Positions 11,401-17,279 of a DNA stretch of 22,625 nucleotides are shown here, piece by piece (the first letter of the stretch is position 1; each line of letters opens with the position of its first letter). The DNA comes from a virus, in the IMG/VR virus record IMGVR_UViG_3300020377_000038, positions 1 to 22,625 of that record; one strand, given 5' to 3'. The translations under genes and the position numbers were made by a program. Under the pieces are notes generated by a model that saw only the letters and a program-made list of their open reading frames with translations, did no database searches and had not been told where the DNA came from.

Positions 11401-13674
11401 ACCACCTACTATTCTTACATTAGGGATCTCCTCATAATCTAATCCCTTTGTATCCATTACTACTTCTTCAATAGTTCCCTCAACATGTGCTATTACTGAC
11501 GCACCTGATCCTACATGCCCGTCTTGGGTAACTGATATCCTTGGTGGGTTTATTACGTCATAATTTGATCCTGTGTTTAGAACCTCTACAGATTGTAGAG
11601 GACCGAAGTAAACAACGTCAGAGGATTTATATGAATACGCTTGGACACCATTAGCAAACAAACCAACACCACCCTGCACAGTTTTTGTCTTTGTCTCTGC
11701 AAACTCAGGGTCACCGAATCTTTTAAGCAACTTCTGTGCACCTAGTGTGCTGCCAGAGACAGCAAAGGGAGTCAGGAAGTGTGTAGAAAGACCTGACACG
11801 TCAGATGAACCGAACGCTGTAAGAAACTGTCCTCTACGCACGTTCTCAGCAGTGTATGCTAACTTTACAGTATTTGCATCTACCTTCTTAATATAATACG
11901 CTTCATTTTCATTTAAGTTAGAGAGAGTATTGATACCTGCAGATGTGTATACGACTAGATCGCCATCATGAAAATTATGTTCTGATACAGATATCTCTAC
12001 AGTATTAGCAGCGACAGCACTGTTATCAAATGAGCGTATTCTCTTTTGAGGATCTATGTCCCAGTGTGGAAAACTATTACATGCGACGTATGTTGCCTTT
12101 CCGTCTGTATATGTGTTTTGAATATCGGCAGTATGTCCGTCACTCGACAACTTTATTTTTCTACGTATGCGATATTTTCTGTTAAAGTCTAGCGTAGGTG
12201 AACTCACAGAGACACGTTTTGGTTCAGTGTCGAATGTAAATGTTATACTTCCATCAAATTCTGTGCCATCATCTGCGATTATTGATATCAAATCACCAAC
12301 ATACAACTGGTGGACTGCATCTAGATCAAAGTTATACGCATTCTGACCTATTAATGAGAACCCACTAACTGAGTATGTCGCAGTTGTATTGTATAACCAC
12401 GTGCTGTAGTTGAGATCTGATCTTGGTTCACCTAATGTTTTTACATTTATTACTGCATCTTCCTGTTGGTTTATTGCGTTACCCTCAAATGAACTAAGAA
12501 CACTTAAAACATTGAATGTTACAGGTAAAAGAGGATCACCATCCTCAAATGATGTCGCTACAATACCTGAGGTAACTGTTGACCCAATGCCACATGGAGA
12601 TGTAAGAGGTGATATGCCAGTAAACTGTGTATAGTTCTTACCAGTGTATGATATTGTTCTATCTTCATAATTAAATGTTCCTGTTGCACCAAACCCTATT
12701 GTAGAGTCAACATTTAGTATTGTTCCACCAACAGGTGTAGATTGTGTTATGAAAGTCTTTCCTACTTGTGTGAATTTACCTATGGTTGTTCCTTTTGATA
12801 TAGAAATTTTGTAAAACTCACTTCCTCTGAACACCACCTTCTCTACAGCATAAATTGAACCACTTGTTTGTAGAGGTGTTGTCTCCTGTATCAAGGATTG
12901 TCCAGTTATTTTGAGTGGATTACCAAAAACTAAATCACATATCAAAACATCATTTACGACATACTCAGCGTCAGATGGTTTGATAAGAAATTTTGATGGT
13001 TGAACCATCTCAACAGGTTCGCCATACAATGCACCAAACAATATCTTAAATGCTTCTTCTGTTCCCTTAGACTTATAGAAGTCTTTTGCTTGTCTTATAA
13101 AATTAGATTGATTGAGTCTATTATTAAGGTTTCTTTCTGCAAAACCTGGCAATATTTGCTTCTTTAGTTTTTTGAGGAATGACTTGAGAAATACATTAGA
13201 TAAATTGGTAACTCTGGAATCCACAGCATGAGTACCAACACCACTATTAGTAAAAGTAAGAAACTCTGGCGAATTTGTTTTACTATTATTTTCAATCCCA
13301 CTGAATCCACGTGCACAACCTGTAAATGAAGTTGATGTTATACCAGTATATGTAATTATCTCATCGTCTATCTTAAGCAAACCGTATCGATTCGGCCATC
13401 CTTTTGTAGAGTCAACAAAAATTTCTTTGACTGCACCATTTGTATATGATGTAAGTGAGGTAAATCCAGTTAAGGACTCGTTAGTCAATACATCTAAACT
13501 TTTATAAGACGCTAAATTGTCTGCGATGTCAATCGGTGCACCTTGAAACTCCTGTGAGATATAATACTGTTTGAGAAACTCTCCCAGTAAAGGATTTTCT
13601 GTTTCTATAACTTGTGGTATTTGATTCTGAATTATTTCGTGAATCTTTACCTTAGAAAAGGATGTCTGTATCAT
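5401..13674 (-). CDS. Giant YHYH-domain baseplate/tail structural protein (2757 aa), at the gp7 position
   Basis: At 2757 residues this gene covers over a third of the window. It lies where T4 carries gene 7 (between 6 and 8), but T4 gp7 is only 1032 residues and I cannot show homology. Residues 1-60 (LLGEFLKQYYISQEFQGAP), 85-125 (repeated turns ending FTGCARGFSGI) and 195-222 (AKDFYKSKGTEEAFKILFG) match the N-terminus of large cyanophage structural proteins. A YHYH-type domain spans about 1120-1300, with HSPIIGWAYDGHPIYGPYA at 1180-1198, DEHNGRFAATPEYPNGVYAYY at 1246-1266 and FPYIVG at 1289-1294. At least three copies of a module ending in YFVxKVDxNxFxLA occur near 555-635, 790-870 and 900-980. 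G-x-x-Y/P-rich beta modules recur throughout. The C-terminal third has DYYQNFSYSLKS and a final NTQLRFTPVANKAY segment. Its ATG overlaps the gp6 stop (TAATG), with GGTGGA upstream as a possible ribosome site. Confidence 0.88.
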   Translation of the reverse strand: MIQTSFSKVKIHEIIQNQIPQVIETENPLLGEFLKQYYISQEFQGAPIDIADNLASYKSLDVLTNESLTGFTSLTSYTNGAVKEIFVDSTKGWPNRYGLLKIDDEIITYTGITSTSFTGCARGFSGIENNSKTNSPEFLTFTNSGVGTHAVDSRVTNLSNVFLKSFLKKLKKQILPGFAERNLNNRLNQSNFIRQAKDFYKSKGTEEAFKILFGALYGEPVEMVQPSKFLIKPSDAEYVVNDVLICDLVFGNPLKITGQSLIQETTPLQTSGSIYAVEKVVFRGSEFYKISISKGTTIGKFTQVGKTFITQSTPVGGTILNVDSTIGFGATGTFNYEDRTISYTGKNYTQFTGISPLTSPCGIGSTVTSGIVATSFEDGDPLLPVTFNVLSVLSSFEGNAINQQEDAVINVKTLGEPRSDLNYSTWLYNTTATYSVSGFSLIGQNAYNFDLDAVHQLYVGDLISIIADDGTEFDGSITFTFDTEPKRVSVSSPTLDFNRKYRIRRKIKLSSDGHTADIQNTYTDGKATYVACNSFPHWDIDPQKRIRSFDNSAVAANTVEISVSEHNFHDGDLVVYTSAGINTLSNLNENEAYYIKKVDANTVKLAYTAENVRRGQFLTAFGSSDVSGLSTHFLTPFAVSGSTLGAQKLLKRFGDPEFAETKTKTVQGGVGLFANGVQAYSYKSSDVVYFGPLQSVEVLNTGSNYDVINPPRISVTQDGHVGSGASVIAHVEGTIEEVVMDTKGLDYEEIPNVRIVGGNNDTAILKAKMRIDHQVVEFDSTSAGSVVNTATDRFVFTSPHGLKNGEEIIYDANGSSTIGIGVTPGTLIDTAPYFVVKIDDFNIHISESRTKALAGVGTINLTINGGGLQRFKTTARRQKVDRVEVENSGLFKNREVRTTTVGINTFINLINIDNHGFSENEVIKYSSIGTVNSAIGGLTNNTEYFVRKVDNNSFRLASNKTDTTPISLTNNGLGVHVFQDPPISITIDGRQGITTSNATATPIIRGRINAVHVYDKGSDYGSTVINDNYKPVIETTIGQKAFLQPFVVNGRIDQIIIKDGGENFFSTPDIIISGDGVGCKAKANVSGGTITSIDIIEKGANYTQAQTTARAATPGQDAIFSSVIKKWTVNQVDRFARFGDVKDDDGFFENITNPDNGNPYVNYYAPRRLRDYLEDFGQDHSPIIGWAYDGHPIYGPYAVVDGAIKYLESGYTKLASQRVDGPSITKYPAGFFVEDFTYVDGVGDLDEHNGRFAATPEYPNGVYAYYTTVEATPINNPTSPFNGVRRPVFPYIVGDSYHSKPDQFNIDDNSQDTDPVSLNLVRNTLPYNIPEYEFVSNSNKNTDINSKIIKTRTGSVERVDVILVGKNYKVGDKLTFDNKDTGGFGAIGRVTNITGPSISTFTSSVVTHPNTTLVVKNNLVTGITTFPHSIPDRAVVEILGISSTTHSALATKAQINVPEVSSGIGMTMNTFGLTTSVILNEWLPDVLSDYKFRINDIVGIGSEQLKIVNFDVQNNRVEMIRKQNGTIAIAHTFGSKISRIEKEFTYNLSGVSDLITPLDESYFFNAESVVGTGSTFGVGIGTTVTVAGRGGNQLVAFHNNETKQKFIPTRSIYLPNHPFKTGDRVAYSPGAGTSLTYQTDAMKRVNVTFRRPLPPEVFVQKINNDLIGIVTTQSGIGSDLQRVMYSGNTGIGNTHSFTTQKGEITATVRIINVVATTNVDHTFRPNDEIDMTVVSAATSSVTAIYDPGTRFISIGSSVNPPLPLTDGTTLKVDTSDSSLENTKLKFFLDSNFNKPFVGSGVSETEVQESGIPGNPDSFTSIKFNNQVPDVLYYKFLPLQNTKDIEIDKNIKDFGKIFVNNSKFTGKHTITTTTSNTFTFNIFDLPEVVGYTSESQIDYTTTSTNITGGISRVLLEAGGQSYIDTPEVAVASTTGTSANLKAFGSDIGAIDKVDIVEFGYDYPSDATLRPQAAVPQVVFLKDNFAVGSVAITSTGRNYLSAPNFAIYNSKTNSVNLDAQFEAEMTGGSVTGVKIVSGGGNLSTGDVELYAIDNSNGVGIVSAIYSAGTVTLRLQTPITGFTTAVPIPFKVGDKVFVENVGVATGNGFNSSDFEFQSFTLTGVTTNFGNVNGATIQYKVSKDLGTHDKGKFGTVTRDEDLAKFKVNLVESTFLNGEPVTSSGGGVAEVVKGVGKTRNVLRINNLVGFNTGDVIRGKFSTAGGTIESTQEYTGHFKLDSSIEKPFGFEKDTGKLSDFYQRIQDNDYYQNFSYSLKSTVGIASWSEPVDSLAHISGFKKHSDLLINSVPSSAPVVAGISSAAGNVVVIDAQASIHDNHQFDLVTENTDEFNSVSDEISFTSGRFGDAIICNTNRVLEIDDLSPQFYSDPNLIRSVELDTFDMLTGGPSSDGINAVKYYAQVVLDTALGISVNATQYTEFVVFHDGVDAYLNTYNVLSDGKELGEFVTETSGPLASVLFVPNNSSFAYDITFHKEILTHGVGVGSTSFGFQEYKGKTVTLNTFGSAVVQEVDAIDATMYKSGSILVAARSPGFEKEIDEFTWLADGNNKVLFTNYGKMDADTDVGTFQVNMLSNTLKLRHTSPVGVAVTVTALSRSVGVAQTHANTGIVGSYIIGDTELDGTFTTIAPISGTPNPQIISNKSYDNYTTCKYHIEIHNTTDDEYSVFNIAANSFGGNANFSKYNNLFTADSEKRNIDNTGIHILGNNTQLRFTPVANKAYTIRVAELKIDKPDAVASDATFNY

Positions 13675-15815
13675 TAATATCCACCTGATGATCCACTTGA
13701 ACTAGGAGTTGATGTTGTTGATGATGATGACGAAGTCATGCCAGATGACATGGTTGATGATGTATCTATAGGAGCAAGAGGAGTGTTAGATATCATCTTG
13801 CTATTGTTACCGTGTACAGCACCAGTCATTTTCTGACCATTTGCCATGGTATGAAATGCACCAAAGTAAGGTTGCCCATCAACATACCCTACAAGAGTTG
13901 CAGTCGTTGCGTTCGTGGTGCTTGGAACAATTGCTCCTCTGACCTTTGATCCATTAGAGTAACTTGATTCCACATCGTACCTTGTTCCTGATGTATTTGC
14001 ACCAGTAGAAATGGAGTCTTGCCTCATAAAGAAGTTGCTTTCGGCAACATCAAACTGTAAATACAATTCCTTTCTTGCTAGAACATCATTGGAGTCAGGT
14101 ATTGCTTGTATTTGTATAATATTATCTGGTAGTAGTGTGGATGTTATGTTAACTGTATCAATCATTATCTCGCCCTTTTCATAATCAACAGATCCAAAGG
14201 TATTTGACACCACAGTTACCTCTGTGTCAGATGATAACTGGAATAGGAAGAGATTACCTTTTGTTGTGCCTGTGATGACAGTGTCTGACATATACACAGT
14301 CCCTGATATACCAGAGACATTGAATCCTGTTGATTTTATATTGTAACTTGCGTCTTTTGTATGGAAGGTATTGTCAAAACATAACTCGTATTGTGCAAAT
14401 TGATTTATCTTTGCCTCTAAGTTTCTTCTTATCCTTACTTTTGTTATATTACTTGTGATAGATGAGTCAACATTGTCGATTAAAGACAATACATTACTAT
14501 ACTTGAATCTGCCACCAAATTTATTTAATTCTGTGCCAGTTGCAAACTCAGTTAGTGCTGATGTTACGTTTGATTTTAAATTTTCTGGATCTCCTACAAA
14601 ATTAGTATTGTAGTAGACATGACTATCAATCTCAACATATAGAAATTTTAAATCCATTAGTTCTGGCACAATACCTGCAACAGAGTATTTCTTCAATGAT
14701 GTTAATATTTGTTTTTTAGAAAATTGTGAGAGAAACGAACCGTTTTTAGGTTTTGCTGCTATGAACACACGACCAAATTTAGGTGGATCTAATTCTTCAC
14801 CACCAAAAGCACTTATAGATTCTATGTTTGGAAATACGGAAGGTATGATTGCTTCGTAATCACTAGCAGTGACTGCTCTGTGTTGAGATGAGTAAAGTCT
14901 AGGGGCATAGTATCTTACGCTCCTTACATCCTCTATAGAGTCACCATTTTCTGATGGTGATATGGGAGTGAGGAAAGGTTCGTAATCAGAGAGTAAAGCA
15001 CCATCTTGATTTAACAATGTTCCAGTAAAACTTAACCTTGCTACTCCGTTGCCACCTTTACCTTGTGTCCTTATGTAAGAAACATCAACGATATTACCAT
15101 TCGACAACTTCTTACCGAAGATACCATCACCAAACAATATCTCGTACTTCTCGTCTGTTGTCTCTTGTATAAGATATATTTGAGAAGTTGATGTGATACC
15201 AAGGATATTATCAACTAACTTATATTCATCTGTGGTTGTGCTAGATGAATTTTCTCTTACTTTGACGACAATCGTAGAGGTATCTATACCGTCGTTTGGT
15301 AAGACGAACCTTTGATTAGGTTGGGAGTCATCTATGAAGAAATTTTCTGTTAGATATTGACCTTGAAATACTTTAATAACTCCATTTGACTCACCGTTGA
15401 CAACAGTTCCCGTAACCTCTTCTGGTATAGAAAAAATATAATTGATGTTGTTAGCGTTACCATTACCAATCAAACCTGGTTGAAACTTGATGATCTCGGT
15501 TGTGCTTGGTAGATCAAGTATATTATAACTTACCTCTGCTGTTGCTGCTCTCCTTGAACGTGGGACATAACCTATATTTCTAGCAAGTGATACAACGTTT
15601 TCACGTAATGTGGCACTGTCAATAAAAGTCTCATTGACAACCATATTAGTGTTGTACGCTGTGATATAAGAATTATATGCAAGTAAGTTTACAATGACAG
15701 ACAGATTAGACCCATCAAAGTCCATATCTGTAAAATTAGAATTCTCCCTCAGATAATCCTTGATGGTTTCTTTTATATCCTCAAAGTTGAGGTTAGTGAA
15801 TTGTTGTAGTGCCAT
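13674..15815 (-). CDS. gp6: gp6-like baseplate wedge protein (baseplate J-like)
   Basis: A 713-residue protein close in length to T4 gp6 (660 residues), the wedge subunit that forms the inner baseplate ring. The N-terminus reads FEDIKETIKDYL and SNLSVIVNLLAYNSYITAYNTNMVVNE, then LRENVVSLARNIGYVPRSRRAA (about residues 11-91). This is the usual start of gp6 and baseplate J-like proteins in cyanophages. Later segments such as YAPRLYSSQHRAVTASDYEAIIPSVFPNIESI are also typical of baseplate J family members. Near the C-terminus, PYFGAFHTMANGQKMTGAVH (about 646-665) is a His/Met/Gly motif found in phage tail proteins. The last roughly 29 residues are almost all Ser, Thr and Gly, a flexible tail. The ATG overlaps the gp25 stop by one base (TAATG), with AGG a few bases before it, so translation is likely coupled to gp25. 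Confidence 0.92.
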   Translation of the reverse strand: MALQQFTNLNFEDIKETIKDYLRENSNFTDMDFDGSNLSVIVNLLAYNSYITAYNTNMVVNETFIDSATLRENVVSLARNIGYVPRSRRAATAEVSYNILDLPSTTEIIKFQPGLIGNGNANNINYIFSIPEEVTGTVVNGESNGVIKVFQGQYLTENFFIDDSQPNQRFVLPNDGIDTSTIVVKVRENSSSTTTDEYKLVDNILGITSTSQIYLIQETTDEKYEILFGDGIFGKKLSNGNIVDVSYIRTQGKGGNGVARLSFTGTLLNQDGALLSDYEPFLTPISPSENGDSIEDVRSVRYYAPRLYSSQHRAVTASDYEAIIPSVFPNIESISAFGGEELDPPKFGRVFIAAKPKNGSFLSQFSKKQILTSLKKYSVAGIVPELMDLKFLYVEIDSHVYYNTNFVGDPENLKSNVTSALTEFATGTELNKFGGRFKYSNVLSLIDNVDSSITSNITKVRIRRNLEAKINQFAQYELCFDNTFHTKDASYNIKSTGFNVSGISGTVYMSDTVITGTTKGNLFLFQLSSDTEVTVVSNTFGSVDYEKGEIMIDTVNITSTLLPDNIIQIQAIPDSNDVLARKELYLQFDVAESNFFMRQDSISTGANTSGTRYDVESSYSNGSKVRGAIVPSTTNATTATLVGYVDGQPYFGAFHTMANGQKMTGAVHGNNSKMISNTPLAPIDTSSTMSSGMTSSSSSTTSTPSSSGSSGGY

Positions 15816-16219
15816 TATAACCTGTTAGGTTCTAGGATAAAATTGATATTTTGTGTTGGTGCTGACATACCAACGATTTTATACTCTATTTTTACATCAA
15901 GTGCATTATCATCTGGAGTTACATCCACACCAATACCTGTCAATTGCACTCTTGGTTCGTTGTTTGTGATGGTGGTCTCAATCTCACTTCTAACATCGTC
16001 TACAATATCGACTGTTGACAACTCAAAAAGTGATTTTTCGATATTAGTGCCAATCAAACGGTCAAAAGGCACCTCTCCTAAGATGATTCTCACTAAATTT
16101 TGCACCGACTTCTTGATCGCATCCTCATTTTTAAGCAAAACGATATCATTCGTCACAGGATGACGTTTAAATGACAGTGAAATGTCATTAAATCCTTTTG
16201 AAAATGACTGTGAGGGCAC
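15815..16219 (-). CDS. gp25: gp25-like baseplate wedge protein (probable GTG start)
   Basis: Homologue of T4 gp25, the small lysozyme-fold wedge protein that joins the sheath to the baseplate. The body reads GFNDISLSFKRHPVTNDIVLLKNEDAIKKSVQNLVR, a conserved PFDRLIGTNIEKSLFE segment and NNEPRVQLTGIGVDV, in gp25 order. The longest frame begins at a TTG at 16261, but that codon lies in the T-tract of a terminator and upstream of a GATAAATA late-promoter box. A transcript from that promoter could not contain it. The in-frame GTG at 16219 lies about 14 bases after the predicted transcript start and yields 134 residues, close to the 132 of T4 gp25. No good Shine-Dalgarno precedes either codon, so the start is inferred. 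The gene is first in the structural operon and overlaps gp6 by one base. Confidence 0.88.
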   Translation of the reverse strand: MPSQSFSKGFNDISLSFKRHPVTNDIVLLKNEDAIKKSVQNLVRIILGEVPFDRLIGTNIEKSLFELSTVDIVDDVRSEIETTITNNEPRVQLTGIGVDVTPDDNALDVKIEYKIVGMSAPTQNINFILEPNRL

Positions 16220-16238
16220 TAAATTATATGATCTTGTA

Positions 16239-16246
16239 TATTTATC
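16239..16246 (-). promoter_or_regulatory. Late-promoter-like box (GATAAATA) for the gp25-gp6 operon
   Basis: The minus strand reads GATAAATA, matching the NATAAATA late-promoter motif of T4-like cyanophages. It lies just downstream of an intrinsic terminator and just upstream of gp25, the first gene of the baseplate operon, which is where a late promoter would be expected. Transcription would begin near 16233. The box lies inside the longest gp25 frame, which argues for a later translation start. Confidence 0.6.
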
Positions 16247-16259
16247 ACTATTTAGAGTC

Positions 16260-16286
16260 AAAAAAAGACCCTCATTGCTGAGGGTC
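16260..16286 (-). terminator. Intrinsic terminator ending the accessory gene cluster
   Basis: On the minus strand a perfect 8-bp stem (GACCCTCA / TGAGGGTC, 16267-16274 with 16279-16286) closes a GCAA tetraloop of the stable GNRA class. Seven consecutive T residues follow (16260-16266). This is a textbook Rho-independent terminator. The hairpin overlaps the last codons and the TGA stop of the 63-residue gene, and it separates the accessory genes from the baseplate operon. Confidence 0.9.
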
Positions 16287-16463
16287 GTCTTCGTGTCCTA
16301 AGTATTTGACTTCTATTTCGTCTGGATGAGGAAATCCTGAGTGAAAAAACTCGTCTGCTAAATCTTGTGTGATGTCTTGCATTTCTTCCTCAGTTATAGA
16401 AGAATGTATCTTCTCTCCTGATATGTAAATATCATATAATTCCATGTTACGTGTATATTGCAT
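16272..16463 (-). CDS. Small acidic conserved-type phage protein, function unknown (63 aa)
   Basis: A short acidic protein with the pattern MELYDIYISGEKIHSSITEEE, then DLADEFFHSGFPHPDEIEVKYL. Small proteins with a similar (L/S)xEFxxxGxPHPDEI core occur in marine T4-like phages as hypotheticals, so it is probably real; I know no function. Two starts are possible: ATG at 16463, nine bases after the glycosyltransferase stop, or ATG at 16445, which would begin MELYDIY and better fits the family style. Neither has a clear Shine-Dalgarno. The first ATG sits in the loop of a 7-bp inverted repeat. The stop codon and last codons form the stem of the downstream terminator. It should be co-transcribed with the glycosyltransferase from the sigma70-type promoter at 17251-17279. 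Confidence 0.65.
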   Translation of the reverse strand: MQYTRNMELYDIYISGEKIHSSITEEEMQDITQDLADEFFHSGFPHPDEIEVKYLGHEDDPQQ

Positions 16464-16468
16464 ACACG
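16450..16468. repeat. 7-bp inverted repeat over the start of the 63-aa gene
   Basis: The plus strand has CGTGTAT at 16450-16456 and ATACACG at 16462-16468, separated by five bases. The arms are perfect complements. The ATG at 16461-16463 falls at the loop-arm junction, so an RNA hairpin could hide this start, or the DNA could be a small operator. There is no T-tract, so it is not a terminator. It may be chance. Confidence 0.35.
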
Positions 16469-16472
16469 CTAT

Positions 16473-17228
16473 CTATATAATTCTTGTTTTCTCATGACCA
16501 ACTCTGCATTTAGGATCGATCCATATTTCAAAACCAGCTTTAATTGCATCTAGACAGAAAGATACATCCTCACCACACATGTCTTGCACCTCACCAGAGT
16601 CAAATACTTGCATCTGTGGAGCAAACCAAGGATATGTCATCTCCTTATGTTCAAAAACACCTTTCTTAATAAGCAACCAACCAAACCCAGAATAGTCAAC
16701 TGTGAAAGGTTTACGACGTTTGACAATACCATCAACCATTTCATGATTCATGACACCACCATTTTCTTTAAAGTCATCCTCTTCTAACCAGTGTGCACAT
16801 GATGTTGTTTGACCATCCTCAGTAGCATACCATCCACCTGCGATGTCTTTGTCCATTGCTACAACTCTATAAAAGTTTTCTAAGTTGAATACGATGTCAC
16901 TGTCTATCCATAATTGATAGTCATAGTTTAGTTTGCCATCCCAAGGTAATTGATCAGGACCTCGTAACACGTTCGCACCAAGACATTTGCATCGTGCAAA
17001 GTTCACCATTGATGAGTAGTCTTGTGATATTTGTATACTCGCTCCATTCTGTACTAATTCAAAACAGAGAGATACAAAGTTTTTGAGGAAGATATATGAT
17101 ACATTTCTGCCAGGCAGACAGAAAACTATGCTCTTGCCTTTGATTAGTTCTTTTGCTGCCTCTATATCAAAGTCATCAGACTTGTCAGTCTTTGGTGGTT
17201 TGGACACCACCTTAAATCCTTTTGCCAT
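16473..17228 (-). CDS. GT-A type glycosyltransferase-like protein
   Basis: A 251-residue protein with the layout of a GT-A glycosyltransferase, which moves a sugar from a nucleotide donor to an acceptor. A Rossmann-like start, KSIVFCLPGRNVSYIFLKNFVSL (32-54), leads to a DxD motif in YDYQLWIDSDIVF (D109 and D111). This motif normally binds the metal and the donor diphosphate. After a segment of aromatic residues, CGEDVSFCLDAIKAGFEIWIDPKCRVGH (218-245) gives the ED acidic pair, the DP strand and the late histidine typical of such enzymes. There is no signal peptide or membrane helix, so it should act in the cytoplasm. Donor and acceptor cannot be read from the sequence. The gene begins about 15 bases after a predicted sigma70 transcript start, leaving a very short leader, and is followed by a 63-residue gene and a terminator. 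Confidence 0.82.
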   Translation of the reverse strand: MAKGFKVVSKPPKTDKSDDFDIEAAKELIKGKSIVFCLPGRNVSYIFLKNFVSLCFELVQNGASIQISQDYSSMVNFARCKCLGANVLRGPDQLPWDGKLNYDYQLWIDSDIVFNLENFYRVVAMDKDIAGGWYATEDGQTTSCAHWLEEDDFKENGGVMNHEMVDGIVKRRKPFTVDYSGFGWLLIKKGVFEHKEMTYPWFAPQMQVFDSGEVQDMCGEDVSFCLDAIKAGFEIWIDPKCRVGHEKTRII

Positions 17229-17250
17229 ACTATTAGGTACACTCTCAAGT

Positions 17251-17279
17251 ATTATAACAAATTATATAGCATCTATCAA
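17251..17279 (-). promoter_or_regulatory. Near-consensus sigma70 promoter with extended -10, upstream of the glycosyltransferase
   Basis: The minus strand shows a -35 box TTGATA (17274-17279), a spacer of exactly 17 bases, and a perfect -10 box TATAAT (17251-17256). A TGT immediately before the -10 gives an extended -10 (TGTTATAAT). The -35 and part of the spacer lie in the last codons of the upstream SGNH-like gene. The start point would be near 17244 and the gene starts at 17228. Such a site would be read by the unmodified host RNA polymerase, independent of the phage late system. Confidence 0.72.

Noticed and set aside
13677-13765. A tandem DNA repeat (GAT/TGT-rich tract) at the 3' end of gp6
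   Set aside because: The tract is low complexity because it encodes a Ser/Thr/Gly-rich tail. No regular repeat unit is maintained, so it is not listed as a separate repeat.
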